Assembly: GCA_902462155.1 (NCBI GenBank)
Contig: CABQAQ010000004.1
Coordinates: 62,001 to 126,000 of the forward strand
Source of the DNA: an uncultured bacterium
GTDB taxonomy: Bacteria; Cyanobacteriota; Vampirovibrionia; Gastranaerophilales; Gastranaerophilaceae
Reading direction: 5' to 3'
DNA length: 64,000 nt
In this document: positions 33,118 through 43,371 of the stretch, piece after piece
How positions within the stretch are numbered: position 1 is the first letter of the stretch
Layout of the letters: every line of letters begins with the position of its first letter
Notes under the pieces: model-generated
What the model was told of the DNA's origin: nothing
What the model saw: only the letters and a program-made list of their open reading frames with translations
Database searches by the model: none
Translations under genes and position numbers: made by a program

Positions 33118-34716
33118 ATGAGTTTAAATTTAATAATAAATTTACTAAAAAAATATATAGTAAAAATAAATAAAATAGATAATTTTATACATATATATGA
33201 AAAAGATTCAAAAACAATATGCTTACCATCAAGAGCATTTTTAAACTGGGGGATTTCATTAAGTAAACTATCTAAATATGATGATGCAATAAAGAAATTT
33301 GAGATTTCAAGCAGTATAAAAGATAAAAATCCAGAAACGTATCTTCATTTAGGGATATTGCAATTAAAAAAAAATAATATTATAGAAGCAATTAATAATT
33401 TTAAAAAAGTAATAGAGCTAGATAAAAAGAATACAAAAGCTTATATTTTATGGGGATGTGCATTAACAGAATTAAAAAATTACAATTTAGCCTATGAGCT
33501 TTATAAACAAGCCAAAAAGCTAGACGAGAATGATCCTGATTTATACTTCAAATGGGGTATTACATTAATAAAAGATAATAAAAAAGGATACGCAATAAAT
33601 TATTTAAAAAGAGCACTTATGTATGATATAGAGAATGTAGAGGTTAACTTTCTTTTAGGTATTCTTTATATGGAGGAAAAACAAGACTATAATCTAGCAA
33701 GAGATTACTTTATACGTACATTAGAATTAGATTCTCAATATACCGAAGCACGTCATTATTTAGCTTACTGTTATTATAAATTAAAGAATTATAAGTTAAG
33801 TATTTTTAACTGTTTAAAAGCAATAAAAAAAGCAGATGTGAATATACAAACACACATAATTTTAGCAGAAAATTATCTTAAATTAAACAGAAAAGAAAAA
33901 GCACTAAAGACCTATGAAGAATATACCGGAGAAAAAACAGCAGAATTTTATGCCTCGTGGGGAATCACCTTAGAAAAGTTAAATAATCTTGAAGGAGCAA
34001 AAGAAAAATTTGATACATCATTATTATTAAATAAAGATAATACTGATATTTTATATAAGGCTTCAAGATTATATTTAAAATTAAAATTATATGATGAATC
34101 GTTTAATTTAGCATATAAAACTTTAAAAACAGATCCGGATAATATTAAAGCTGTAAAAATTCTTGGTGATTTAAATTTCCAAATAAAAAGATATGAAAAA
34201 GCCATAAACTATTATGAGAAAGTGTTAAATAGAGATAAAAAAAATCCGATATTATATTTTTATATAGCAAAATGTTATGAAAATATAGAAAAAACAGATC
34301 AGGCTATATATTACTATGAAAAAGTAATTGAATATATACCCAAATTCAAACTAGCATATATAAATTTAGTGAAATTATTAATAAAAGAAGAAAATTTTAA
34401 AAAAGCAAATAGGAAAATGCAAACAGCCTACAAATTATTTAAAAGAAATTATTTAATTTGTTATTATTTTGGGAAAACATTTCAATTATTAAAATTATAT
34501 AATAATGCACTAGTTAAATATAATGAGTGTAATATTCTAAATCCAGAATATTCAAAATGTATAATAGATAAAATAAATTTATTAATAGATATAAAAGAAT
34601 ATGAAAATGCTTTAAATTATTTAATAGAAAAAAAAGATACTTTAATAAAGAATAAAGAGAATAATAATATTTATAATAGTTTAGAGATAAAGTTAAGAAA
34701 TTTATTAAATAAATAG
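33118..34716 (+). CDS. Tetratricopeptide repeat protein
   Basis: The 532-residue soluble protein consists almost entirely of 34-residue TPR units, more than twelve by eye (for example AINNFKKVIELDKKNTKAYILWG and NYEKVLNRDKKNPILYFYIA-type units). No signal peptide, glycosyltransferase domain or other enzyme domain is seen. It starts 3 bp after the HAD gene stop, so it belongs to the same transcript. It may scaffold proteins of the sugar pathway or of glycan attachment, but that is inference from position only. Confidence 0.82.
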   Translation: MSLNLIINLLKKYIVKINKIDNFIHIYEKDSKTICLPSRAFLNWGISLSKLSKYDDAIKKFEISSSIKDKNPETYLHLGILQLKKNNIIEAINNFKKVIELDKKNTKAYILWGCALTELKNYNLAYELYKQAKKLDENDPDLYFKWGITLIKDNKKGYAINYLKRALMYDIENVEVNFLLGILYMEEKQDYNLARDYFIRTLELDSQYTEARHYLAYCYYKLKNYKLSIFNCLKAIKKADVNIQTHIILAENYLKLNRKEKALKTYEEYTGEKTAEFYASWGITLEKLNNLEGAKEKFDTSLLLNKDNTDILYKASRLYLKLKLYDESFNLAYKTLKTDPDNIKAVKILGDLNFQIKRYEKAINYYEKVLNRDKKNPILYFYIAKCYENIEKTDQAIYYYEKVIEYIPKFKLAYINLVKLLIKEENFKKANRKMQTAYKLFKRNYLICYYFGKTFQLLKLYNNALVKYNECNILNPEYSKCIIDKINLLIDIKEYENALNYLIEKKDTLIKNKENNNIYNSLEIKLRNLLNK

Positions 34717-34802
34717 AAAAAAACACTTGATAAAAATAGAAAAATAAAGCATAATAGTCAAAAGATAAAGCATCGCAAAATAGGAATAAAAAGAGGCGAA
34801 AA

Positions 34803-36065
34803 ATGGGAATAATAGTACAGAAATTTGGTGGAACTTCAGTAGCTGATGCAGAGAAAATAAAAAACGTAGCAAAAGCAGTGATAAAAGAAAAGAATAACGG
34901 AAATGATGTAATAGTAGTAGTATCCGCAATGGGTCATACTACAGATTATTTAGTAAAGTTAGCAAAAGAAATATCAAAAAAGCCAAGTCCAAGAGAAATG
35001 GATATGCTTCTTTCAACAGGGGAGCAGGTATCTATAGCACTATTAACAATGGCTATTCACGAAGAAGGATATAAAGCAATTTCTATGAATGCAATGCAAA
35101 TAGGAATAATAACAGAAAATATTCATTCAACAGCAAGAATAGTAGATATAAAAACAGAGAAATTAAAAGAACAATTAAATCAAGGTAAAATAATAGTAGT
35201 AGCTGGATTTCAAGGAGTAACTCCAAATGGAGAAATAACAACTTTAGGTCGTGGAGGTTCTGATACATCCGCCGTAGCAATAGCAGCAAGCCTAAATGCC
35301 GATAGATGTGATATTTATACAGATGTAGAAGGTGTATATACAACAGATCCAAGGATAGTTCCAAATGCAACAAGATTAGATACGATTTCATACGAAGAAA
35401 TGCTTGAATTAGCTTGGACTGGTGCTAATGTATTACATCCAAGATCTGTTGAAACAGCGAAACAATTTAAAGTACCTCTTAGAGTAAGAAGCTCTTTTAA
35501 ACTTGATAATGAAGGCACATTGATTATAGGAGTAGAAGATATGGAAATATATAAACCGGTAACAGGAGTAGCCAGTGATTGCTCTCAAGTAAGAATAGTT
35601 ATTTGTGATGTTCCTGATAAACCTGGTAATGCCGCTAAAATATTTAACAAGATGGCTAGTAATAATATAAGTGTAGATATGATTATTCAATCCTATGCAA
35701 GACTTGATAACAATTCAAATGATATTGCTTTTACAGTAAATGAAGATGATTTAGAAAAATCACTTACAATTTTAGAAGAAGTAAAAAAAGAAATAGGTGC
35801 ATCAAAAATCCATGTTGATGATAATATAGCAAAAGTATCAATAGTTGGAGCCGGAATGATTGATCATCCTGGTATAGCTGCTACTATGTTTGATTCTTTA
35901 GCAAAAGCTAATATAAATATAAAAATGATAGCTACAAGTGAAATAAAAATAAGTTGTCTGGTTGAAAAAAATAATTCTAAAGAAGCTATAAAAGCATTAC
36001 ATAAAGCATTTGACTTAGGTTGTGATCTTGTTGCCGATGTAAAAGGTGATTTACCTAATATTTAA
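34803..36065 (+). CDS. lysC: Aspartate kinase
   Basis: This kinase makes aspartyl-phosphate for lysine, threonine, methionine and diaminopimelate. The 420-residue protein has the start VQKFGGTSVADAEKI, the GRGGSDTSAVAIA substrate site, the YTDVEGVYTTDPR loop and two C-terminal ACT domains (about 265-335 and 345-415) for feedback by end products. Length is normal for the monofunctional type. An AGAGG site lies before the ATG. It ends at a clear terminator. Confidence 0.96.
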   Translation: MGIIVQKFGGTSVADAEKIKNVAKAVIKEKNNGNDVIVVVSAMGHTTDYLVKLAKEISKKPSPREMDMLLSTGEQVSIALLTMAIHEEGYKAISMNAMQIGIITENIHSTARIVDIKTEKLKEQLNQGKIIVVAGFQGVTPNGEITTLGRGGSDTSAVAIAASLNADRCDIYTDVEGVYTTDPRIVPNATRLDTISYEEMLELAWTGANVLHPRSVETAKQFKVPLRVRSSFKLDNEGTLIIGVEDMEIYKPVTGVASDCSQVRIVICDVPDKPGNAAKIFNKMASNNISVDMIIQSYARLDNNSNDIAFTVNEDDLEKSLTILEEVKKEIGASKIHVDDNIAKVSIVGAGMIDHPGIAATMFDSLAKANINIKMIATSEIKISCLVEKNNSKEAIKALHKAFDLGCDLVADVKGDLPNI

Positions 36066-36103
36066 GAAAAATTTTGCTTAAATTTTATATTGTTTAATAT
36101 TAT

Positions 36104-36135
36104 AAAAAATGACTTAATAAATTTAAGTCATTTTT
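36104..36135 (+). terminator. Terminator of lysC
   Basis: AAAAATGACTTAA pairs with TTAAGTCATTTTT around a short loop, with a T5 end, 38 bp after the lysC stop. Confidence 0.85.
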
Positions 36136-36147
36136 GCTATTTAAGAT

Positions 36148-36182
36148 AAAAAAGCTACTTAAAAAGTTTTTAAATAGCTTTT
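36148..36182 (-). terminator. Terminator of the pyr operon
   Basis: On the minus strand AAAAGCTA...TAGCTTTTTT forms a stem with an inner TTTAAAAA/TTTTTAAG stem and ends in T6, 23 bp beyond the carB stop. Confidence 0.8.
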
Positions 36183-36205
36183 AAATAATATTAAAATAAA
36201 ATAAG

Positions 36206-39200
36206 TTATTTAATAAAAGAGAAAATTTGATCAAAATTAATTTTACGATACTCATTAATAGGATTAAAAAGCAATGTAGATTTATTTTTTTCAAAATAAG
36301 TTATAGCCTCTAAAAATGCTCTTGCAGTATCAATAGAAGTAAAACAAGGGACTCTGTACATTTCTGCGATAGTTCTTATCTGGAATCCACTTCTTTGTGA
36401 ATCTTTTCCCATAGTTGGAGTATTTAAAACAAAAGATAAACGTCCTTCCTTCATTCTTTTTTGGAGTTTTTCAATCATAAATTTTTCAATCATTTTAGAA
36501 GGGACCCCATTTTTTTCAAGAAACTTATGAGTTCCCCAAGTTGCCATAATTAAAAATCCGGCATCATAAAATCCCTTTATAATATCAAGAGCAGGTTTTT
36601 TATAATGATCATTCAGAGATACTAATATTCTTTGTTTCTCTATAGGAAATTTATATCCTGCAGAAATAAAAGCTTTAATTAAAGCTTTTTCATAACAATA
36701 ATCTACACCTAAGACTTCACCTGTAGACTTCATTTCCGGAGCTAAAGCCGGATCTATCCTATTTAGTTTTTGGAATGAAAAAATAGGCATCTTAACACAA
36801 ACTAAAGAAGAACGTCTAACTAAACCTGGTTTATACCCTTGATCTATGATAGATTTACCAAGCATAATATTTACAGCGATCTCAACCATTGGAATATTTG
36901 TAGCTTTAGATAAAATAGGAACGGTTCTGGAGGCTCTTGGGTTAACTTCTATAATATATGGAATATCATTTTTAATAATAAATTGAATATTCATTAAACC
37001 TTTAACTTGTATTTTTTTAGCAATTTTAGAAGTATATTCTATCATTTTATCTACTATTTTTTTATCAGTATGAATAGCAGGATAAACGCTTATACTATCA
37101 CCAGAATGAACACCTGCTCTTTCAATATGCTCATTTATCCCCGGAACCAAAATATTTTCTCCATCACAGATAGCATCTAATTCTACTTCAACACCTTCTA
37201 AATATTGATCTATTAAAACAGGATGACCGTTTGAGAATTTTAATGCCTCATTAATATAAACAGTAAGCTCATCATCATTATAAACAAGTTGCATACCTCT
37301 TCCACCAATTACGTAAGATGGACGCACTAAAACCGGAAAACCTAATTTTTTAGCTGCCTCTAATGCTTCTTCTAAATTATAAACACCATAACCTTTCGGT
37401 TGTGGTATTTCAAGATCTGTTAATAATTTTTCAAATAATTTTCTATCCTCAACTAAATTAATAGAATCCAAAGAAGTACCTAGAATATTTACACCATTTT
37501 CTTTTAGCTTTGATGCTAAATTAATAGCCGTCTGCCCACCAAATTGCACCAAAACTCCCTTTAAATTTTCTTTTTTTACTATATTCATTATATTTTCAAT
37601 ATTCATAGGCTCAAAATATAATCTATCAGCAATATCAAAATCCGTAGAGAGTGTTTCAGGATTAGAATTAACCATAACAGATTCATAATTATTATTATTT
37701 ATAGCCCAAGCAGCATGAACCGAACAATAATCAAATTCTATCCCTTGACCTATTCTAATTGGACCTGATCCTAAAACCATAATACTTTCTTTTTTATTTC
37801 CTTTATTTTTAGCATTATTTAATGACTCTATTAATTCACAAGATTCACCCCAAGAAGAATAGTAATAAGGTGTAATAGCTTGAAATTCACTAGCACAGGT
37901 ATCAACCATTTTAAAAGAAGCAGATAAATTATTATCTTTCTTTAATTTCTGAATTTCTTCAATACTTATTTTTGCATACTCTGCTATTTCAGAATCTAAA
38001 AATCCCATTTTTTTTGATTCTAAATATAGCTCTAAAGAAAATTTTTCTCTTTTTAATTTTTCATACATATTTACAATATTTTTTATTTTGCTTATAAACC
38101 AAGTATCTATTTTAGTTATTCTATTAATAAGTTCAATAGAAAAATCACGTCTTAAAGCTTCTGCAACTCTAAAAATCCTTTGATCATCTTGAATTTCAAG
38201 TTCTTTAAGTAAAGTCTCATCGTTAAGATCTTTAAATGAATAACCTAATAAACCTGTTTGTTTATTTTCTAAAGAAGTAATAGCTTTTTTAAACGAACTT
38301 TCAAAAGTTCTGCCAATAGCCATTACTTCACCTGTAGCTTTCATTTTAGTACCAAGTAATCTATCTCCATAAGCAAATTTATCAAAAGGCCATTTAGGAA
38401 TTTTTGTTACTATATAATCTAAAGCCGGTTCAAAAGCTGCTACTGTTTTTTTAGTTATAGCATTTTTTATTTCGTGCATATTATATCCTATAGCTATTTT
38501 TGTCGTAATCTTTGCTATAGGAATACCTGTTGCTTTTGATGCTAAAGCAGAAGATCTACTTACACGAGGATTAACTTCTATTACATAATATTGATTTGAT
38601 TCTGTATCTAATGCATATTGAACATTACAACCACCTTCTATTTTTAAAGCTCTTATAATATTAATAGCACTGGTACGCAACATTTGGTAATCATTATTCG
38701 TTAAAGTTTGTGAAGGTGCTACAACAAAACTATCTCCGGTATGAATACCTATAGGGTCTATATTTTCCATATTACACACAATAATACAAGTATCATTAGA
38801 ATCACGCAGAACTTCATATTCTACTTCTTTATATCCTGCTATGCTTTTCTCAACTAATACTTGGTTAATAGGACTCATTGCAATACCTATATTGACAATC
38901 TGTTCATATTCTTCAAAATTTTTAGCAATACCGCCTCCAGATCCACCTAACGTATATGCGGGCCTAATTATTATAGGAAAACCTATTTCATCAGCAAATT
39001 GTTTAGCTTGATTGTAATCTGATACAATTCTGCTTTCAGGTACTGGTTCATTTATTTTTGTCATTAAATTTTTAAATAATTCTCTATCTTCTGCTTGTTT
39101 TATAGAATCAATATTTGTTCCCAAAACTTTTACATTATATTTATCTAAAATACCAGCTTCATAAAGCTCAATAGCTAAATTAAGTCCCGTTTGACCACCT

Positions 39201-39469
39201 AATGAGGCTATAAGTCCATCCGGTCTTTCTTTTTCTATTATTTGATTTAAAGCCTCTAATGTTAAAGGTTCGATATAAACTTTATCTGCAATAGCCTCAT
39301 CCGTCATAATGGTAGCCGGATTAGAATTTACTAAAACAACTTCAATATTTTCTTCTTTTAATGACCTGCAAGCTTGAACTCCAGCATAATCAAACTCTGC
39401 TGCTTGACCTATTACAATTGGACCTGATCCAATTACAAGTACTTTTTTTATTTCTAGTTTTTTTGGCAT
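36206..39469 (-). CDS. carB: Carbamoyl phosphate synthase large subunit
   Basis: The 1087-residue protein has the two homologous ATP-grasp halves: the first begins KKVLVIGSGPIVIGQAAEFDYAGVQACR, the second IMVLGSGPIRIGQGIEFDYC. An oligomerisation region lies between, and a C-terminal MGS-like allosteric domain (about 935-1075) follows. With CarA it makes carbamoyl phosphate for UMP and arginine. It is the last gene of the operon and overlaps carA by 16 bp. In many bacteria the C-terminal domain is controlled by UMP. Confidence 0.97.
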   Translation of the reverse strand: MPKKLEIKKVLVIGSGPIVIGQAAEFDYAGVQACRSLKEENIEVVLVNSNPATIMTDEAIADKVYIEPLTLEALNQIIEKERPDGLIASLGGQTGLNLAIELYEAGILDKYNVKVLGTNIDSIKQAEDRELFKNLMTKINEPVPESRIVSDYNQAKQFADEIGFPIIIRPAYTLGGSGGGIAKNFEEYEQIVNIGIAMSPINQVLVEKSIAGYKEVEYEVLRDSNDTCIIVCNMENIDPIGIHTGDSFVVAPSQTLTNNDYQMLRTSAINIIRALKIEGGCNVQYALDTESNQYYVIEVNPRVSRSSALASKATGIPIAKITTKIAIGYNMHEIKNAITKKTVAAFEPALDYIVTKIPKWPFDKFAYGDRLLGTKMKATGEVMAIGRTFESSFKKAITSLENKQTGLLGYSFKDLNDETLLKELEIQDDQRIFRVAEALRRDFSIELINRITKIDTWFISKIKNIVNMYEKLKREKFSLELYLESKKMGFLDSEIAEYAKISIEEIQKLKKDNNLSASFKMVDTCASEFQAITPYYYSSWGESCELIESLNNAKNKGNKKESIMVLGSGPIRIGQGIEFDYCSVHAAWAINNNNYESVMVNSNPETLSTDFDIADRLYFEPMNIENIMNIVKKENLKGVLVQFGGQTAINLASKLKENGVNILGTSLDSINLVEDRKLFEKLLTDLEIPQPKGYGVYNLEEALEAAKKLGFPVLVRPSYVIGGRGMQLVYNDDELTVYINEALKFSNGHPVLIDQYLEGVEVELDAICDGENILVPGINEHIERAGVHSGDSISVYPAIHTDKKIVDKMIEYTSKIAKKIQVKGLMNIQFIIKNDIPYIIEVNPRASRTVPILSKATNIPMVEIAVNIMLGKSIIDQGYKPGLVRRSSLVCVKMPIFSFQKLNRIDPALAPEMKSTGEVLGVDYCYEKALIKAFISAGYKFPIEKQRILVSLNDHYKKPALDIIKGFYDAGFLIMATWGTHKFLEKNGVPSKMIEKFMIEKLQKRMKEGRLSFVLNTPTMGKDSQRSGFQIRTIAEMYRVPCFTSIDTARAFLEAITYFEKNKSTLLFNPINEYRKINFDQIFSFIK

Positions 39470-40572
39470 AACTTTTTATCTTCCTTAATTTTATCAACCC
39501 AACTATCAAAAATTGATTTTGCATCACAAGGTCCACAAGCTGCTTCCGGATGGAACTGTACTGCATCTATTTTTAAATCTACGTTCTTAAAACCTTCTAA
39601 GGTACCATCATTAAGATTTATATATGTTGGTATAAACCCTTTGGGTAAATTTTCTTTATCTACAGCATAACTGTGATTTTGTGAACTCATAATTACTTTA
39701 TCAGTTTCAAGATTCATTATAGGATGATTTGCTCCTCTATGGCCAAATTTTAATTTATAAGTACTGGCTCCCAATGCTATACTTAAAATCTGATAACCTA
39801 AACATATACCATATATAGGTATTTTTCCAATAAGTTCTTTTACCGTATTAATAGTTTCCTTTACATCTTGTGGATCTCCAGGACCATTAGATAAAAATAT
39901 TGCATCATATCCTTTTGATAATAACTCACCAGATGATATGTTATATGGATATATAGTCAAATTACATTTTCTTTTTTTAAATTCATTTATTATTGATTTT
40001 TTACAGCCTAAATCAATTAATGCTATATTAGCTCCATCTCCTTTTATTCTCTTAATATCCTTCACACTTACTTGTTTTACTACATCTTCTGGAAAGACAA
40101 AATCTGCAAGTTGCTGTTTTATATCATCGGTTATTTCACCTGTAGTTAATACACAAGGCATACTTCCTATTGAGGCTATCTTTTTTGTAAGATTTCTTGT
40201 ATCTATATTTTCTATGCCTATAATATTATTTTCTTTTAAATATTTGCTTAAAGATTTTTTACTTTTATAATGTGATTCTGATTTACAATAGCTTTTAACT
40301 ATAATACCTTTTAAAAATATACCTTTATCATTTTCAAAATCATCATCATTAATTCCATAATTACCTATTTCAGGATAGGTCATAACAACAGCTTGAGAGG
40401 CATACGAAGGATCTGTTAATATTTCTTGATACCCCACCATAGATGTATTAAATACTATTTCTGCAAAACTAATAATAGGTAAATTATTTTCATCTAATTG
40501 TGCTCCAAAAGAATCACCTTCTATTATTGTTCCATCTGCTAATAAAATTTTTGCTTTATCAGAATTCATCAT
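39454..40572 (-). CDS. carA: Carbamoyl phosphate synthase small subunit
   Basis: This is the glutaminase subunit that feeds ammonia to CarB. Visible are the N-terminal CarA domain (LLADGTIIEGDSFG, FNTSMVGYQEILTDPSY) and the class I amidotransferase domain with nucleophile Cys in YGICLGYQILS. A catalytic His/Glu is in QFHPEAACGP. I prefer ATG 40572: an AAGGA site touches the upstream ATG at 40584 but stands 12 bp before 40572. It starts within 5 bp of the pyrF stop and overlaps carB. Confidence 0.95.
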   Translation of the reverse strand: MMNSDKAKILLADGTIIEGDSFGAQLDENNLPIISFAEIVFNTSMVGYQEILTDPSYASQAVVMTYPEIGNYGINDDDFENDKGIFLKGIIVKSYCKSESHYKSKKSLSKYLKENNIIGIENIDTRNLTKKIASIGSMPCVLTTGEITDDIKQQLADFVFPEDVVKQVSVKDIKRIKGDGANIALIDLGCKKSIINEFKKRKCNLTIYPYNISSGELLSKGYDAIFLSNGPGDPQDVKETINTVKELIGKIPIYGICLGYQILSIALGASTYKLKFGHRGANHPIMNLETDKVIMSSQNHSYAVDKENLPKGFIPTYINLNDGTLEGFKNVDLKIDAVQFHPEAACGPCDAKSIFDSWVDKIKEDKKLCQKN

Positions 40573-40576
40573 AATT

Positions 40577-41308
40577 TTAGACATTCCTTAATTCTTCATA
40601 CACTTTCTTAATTGCCTCTTTAGGATCTTGAGCTTTTGTAATAGCTCGACCTAAAACAATGAAATCACAACCTTGCTTAAACGCAAATTCAGGAGTTGCT
40701 ATTCTGGATTGGTCATCTTTATTACTCCATACCGGCCTGATTCCAGGTGATAATACTATAAAATCCGAACCTAAATTTTCTTTTATCTTTTTTGCTTCTT
40801 TTACTGAAGCTACTACTCCATCTAATCCGGAATCTTTTGCTAATTTAGCTAAATTTATAACATACTCATCTACTTTATTTGCAATTCCAAGCTCATTTGA
40901 AAGTACATCTTGGTCAATACTTGTCAGAATAGTAACTCCCAAAACTATTGTTTTAGAATTTACCGATAACGCAGCTCTTTTGGCAGCCTCCATCATTTTT
41001 CTTCCACCTAATGTATGTACATTAAAAAAAGAAGCTCCTCTTTTTACTATATTTAATGCGGATTTTTCAACTGTATTTGGTATATCCATCAATTTTACAT
41101 CTAAAAAATATTTGCAATTATTTTCATTCATAAAATTAATAAGTTCATTACCCACAGATGTATATAATTGTAATCCGACTTTAAATACACCTACATATTC
41201 TCTTAATCCTATTATTAAGTCTTTTGCCTCTTCCAATGTATCAACATCTAGTGCTAATACTAACTTTTCTCGAATTTTGTTATCTATTTTTACTTTTTCT
41301 TTTTCCAT
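40577..41308 (-). CDS. pyrF: Orotidine-5'-phosphate decarboxylase
   Basis: Final step of UMP synthesis (OMP to UMP). The 243-residue protein has LVLALDV, the catalytic Asp-Lys-Asp motif in CKYFLDVKLMDIPNTV, and C-terminal GIRPVW and VLGRAITKAQDP phosphate-site loops. It matches the short bacterial PyrF. An AAAGGATG site precedes the start; 30 bp separate it from pyrC. Confidence 0.96.
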   Translation of the reverse strand: MEKEKVKIDNKIREKLVLALDVDTLEEAKDLIIGLREYVGVFKVGLQLYTSVGNELINFMNENNCKYFLDVKLMDIPNTVEKSALNIVKRGASFFNVHTLGGRKMMEAAKRAALSVNSKTIVLGVTILTSIDQDVLSNELGIANKVDEYVINLAKLAKDSGLDGVVASVKEAKKIKENLGSDFIVLSPGIRPVWSNKDDQSRIATPEFAFKQGCDFIVLGRAITKAQDPKEAIKKVYEELRNV

Positions 41309-41338
41309 AATTTATCTTACATCCTTTATTTTAATTTT

Positions 41339-42469
41339 TTAAGTTAAATCATAAAATTTTCCATTAACTACACTAGCAACAGGCTTACCTTTTAATACCA
41401 TTTTATCAAAAGGAGAAATTTTACATCTTGAATAAAATTTCGATGCCTTAACAACCCATTCCAATTTTTCATCAATAATTGTCACATTAGCTAAATTACC
41501 GACTTTTATTGTAGCAAAATCACCAAGACCTAAAATTTCTCTAGGATTTTTATGCATTTTTTTATCCAGTAAATCAACATCAAACTGATTTAAAACAGCA
41601 CCTATAACCGTTTCAAATCCTACAACACCAAAAGGAGAATTTCTAAAAACTCTCTTTTTTTCTAGTTTAGAATGTGGTGCGTGATCTGTTGCTATAACAT
41701 CAATAGTTCCATCTTTCAATCCATCTATTACAGCTAATTTATCCTCTAATGTCCTTAATGGAGGATTCATTTTAAATACACCATTTTTTGTAACATCTTC
41801 TTCTGTAAATGTAAAATAATGTGGTGCTGTTTCACAAGTTAATTTTAAATTTTTATCTTTTTTTGCTTCTCTTATTAAATTAATAGCTATTTTTGTCGAT
41901 ATATGAGCAAAATGTAAACGCCCTCCAACTTCTTTTAAACAATCAATCTGCCATTTTATATCATTTTCCTCGTCATCTACATGCGAAATTATAAGGTGAT
42001 TTGTCTTTAGTGCTGCTTTAAATAATTCCTTATTCTTAAGTGTTTTACCATCATCTGAAAAAGCAATAGCTCCAAATTCTTTTAAACGATCCAAATCATT
42101 CAAAACTTCTCCGTCTAAATTTTTACTTATTGCACAAATAGGGAAAAATCCGATTTTATTCTCAGCTCTATCTATCATTTTACTTAAAACTTCTACATTA
42201 TCATTTACCGGCTTAGTATTTGCCATAGGACATATTCCAACTAATCCTCCCATTATTGCTGACCTTACACCTGAAAATATATTTTCTTTGTACTCATAAC
42301 CAGGTTCTCTTAAATGACAATGCATGTCTATTAATCCTGATAAAATTGTAGCATTTTTATTTTCATACACTATCTCATCTCTTTCAAGAAAATCTCTGTA
42401 TCCTTTCAATATTTCCTCTATTCGATTATTCTTTATTCTTAAAGATATATTTTGTGCTTTAATTATCAC
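41339..42469 (-). CDS. pyrC: Dihydroorotase (compact form)
   Basis: Converts carbamoyl aspartate to dihydroorotate. The 376-residue amidohydrolase has DMHCHLREPG (metal ligands), SHVDD, GGRLHFAHIST, APHYF and TDHAPH. Type I dihydroorotases are usually about 420-430 residues. Here the stretch between the SHVDD His and HFAHIST is about 28 residues shorter, lacking the usual PxxxExxxxxRD helix. The start codon is GTG (42469). Position in a full pyr operon supports the assignment despite the deletion. Confidence 0.88.
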   Translation of the reverse strand: MIIKAQNISLRIKNNRIEEILKGYRDFLERDEIVYENKNATILSGLIDMHCHLREPGYEYKENIFSGVRSAIMGGLVGICPMANTKPVNDNVEVLSKMIDRAENKIGFFPICAISKNLDGEVLNDLDRLKEFGAIAFSDDGKTLKNKELFKAALKTNHLIISHVDDEENDIKWQIDCLKEVGGRLHFAHISTKIAINLIREAKKDKNLKLTCETAPHYFTFTEEDVTKNGVFKMNPPLRTLEDKLAVIDGLKDGTIDVIATDHAPHSKLEKKRVFRNSPFGVVGFETVIGAVLNQFDVDLLDKKMHKNPREILGLGDFATIKVGNLANVTIIDEKLEWVVKASKFYSRCKISPFDKMVLKGKPVASVVNGKFYDLT

Positions 42470-42486
42470 TTATAACCCCAATCTTA

Positions 42487-43371
42487 TTATCTAGTTCCTA
42501 AAATTAAATCTAATATAGCCATTCTTACATATACACCATTTTTGGCTTGTTCCAGAATAGTCCTGCCTTTCTCTGTTGATAACAGTTTAGAACTAACTTC
42601 TATATCTCTGTTAACCGGACCGGGATGTAATAATATTGCATTCTGAGGAAAATTATTTACATCAAGCCTATATTTCTTCATATAGTCCAAAATCGGAAAC
42701 TCATTTTCTAGTCTCTCTTTTTGTACTCTAAGTGCCATTACTACATCAGCATTCTCTAATGCCTTGTTTAAATTACTTTCCCACTCCATTTCCGAAAGCT
42801 GCTGATCATAAAAATATTCAGGGGCACATAAACATATATTTACATCAAATTTTTTTAATAATTCTATATTAGAATGAGCTACTCTTGAATGTAATATATC
42901 TCCTACTATTACAATCTTTTTACCATTTATACTCCCAAAATGACGCTTCAATGTATAATAATCTAATAATGCTTGTGTAGGATGTGCTATACATCCTACT
43001 CCTGCATTTATTACAGATATTCTTTGATCTGAGGCTAATAAAATTTTATTAAAAAAATTCTCTTCACTATGCCTTACAATTATACAGTCTATACCTATTG
43101 CGTATAAATTACTTACGGTATCATATATAGACTCATCCTTTGATAAAGAGGTATTCTCTATATCAAAATGAAAAATTCTAAGACCTAAATTATGACAAGC
43201 CATCTCAAAACTAAATCTTGTTCTTGTAGAATTTTCATTAAACAATAATACAACATTTTTCCCTTTTGAAGACGACTCGGTTTTTGATAATTGAAATTTT
43301 CTTGCTTTATTCATAATTGTAGAAATATCTTCAATTTCTAAATTAGAAATATTTATTAAATTATTAAGCAT
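42487..43371 (-). CDS. pyrB: Aspartate carbamoyltransferase catalytic subunit
   Basis: First committed pyrimidine step: carbamoyl phosphate plus aspartate. The 294-residue protein has the carbamoyl-phosphate motif ENSTRTRFSFE, GVGCIAHPTQALLDYYTL, and the aspartate-side loop ALRVQKERL with LLHPGPVNRDIEV. Length is typical for a catalytic chain. No pyrI regulatory chain is seen, as in Bacillus-type enzymes. It overlaps pyrE by 8 bp. Confidence 0.96.
   Translation of the reverse strand: MLNNLINISNLEIEDISTIMNKARKFQLSKTESSSKGKNVVLLFNENSTRTRFSFEMACHNLGLRIFHFDIENTSLSKDESIYDTVSNLYAIGIDCIIVRHSEENFFNKILLASDQRISVINAGVGCIAHPTQALLDYYTLKRHFGSINGKKIVIVGDILHSRVAHSNIELLKKFDVNICLCAPEYFYDQQLSEMEWESNLNKALENADVVMALRVQKERLENEFPILDYMKKYRLDVNNFPQNAILLHPGPVNRDIEVSSKLLSTEKGRTILEQAKNGVYVRMAILDLILGTR

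Noticed and set aside
35083..35391. Leu/Tyr-rich minus-strand ORF inside lysC
   Set aside because: Shadow of aspartate kinase. Such Leu-rich readings recur opposite many AT-rich genes in this window (also near 5394 and 51797).
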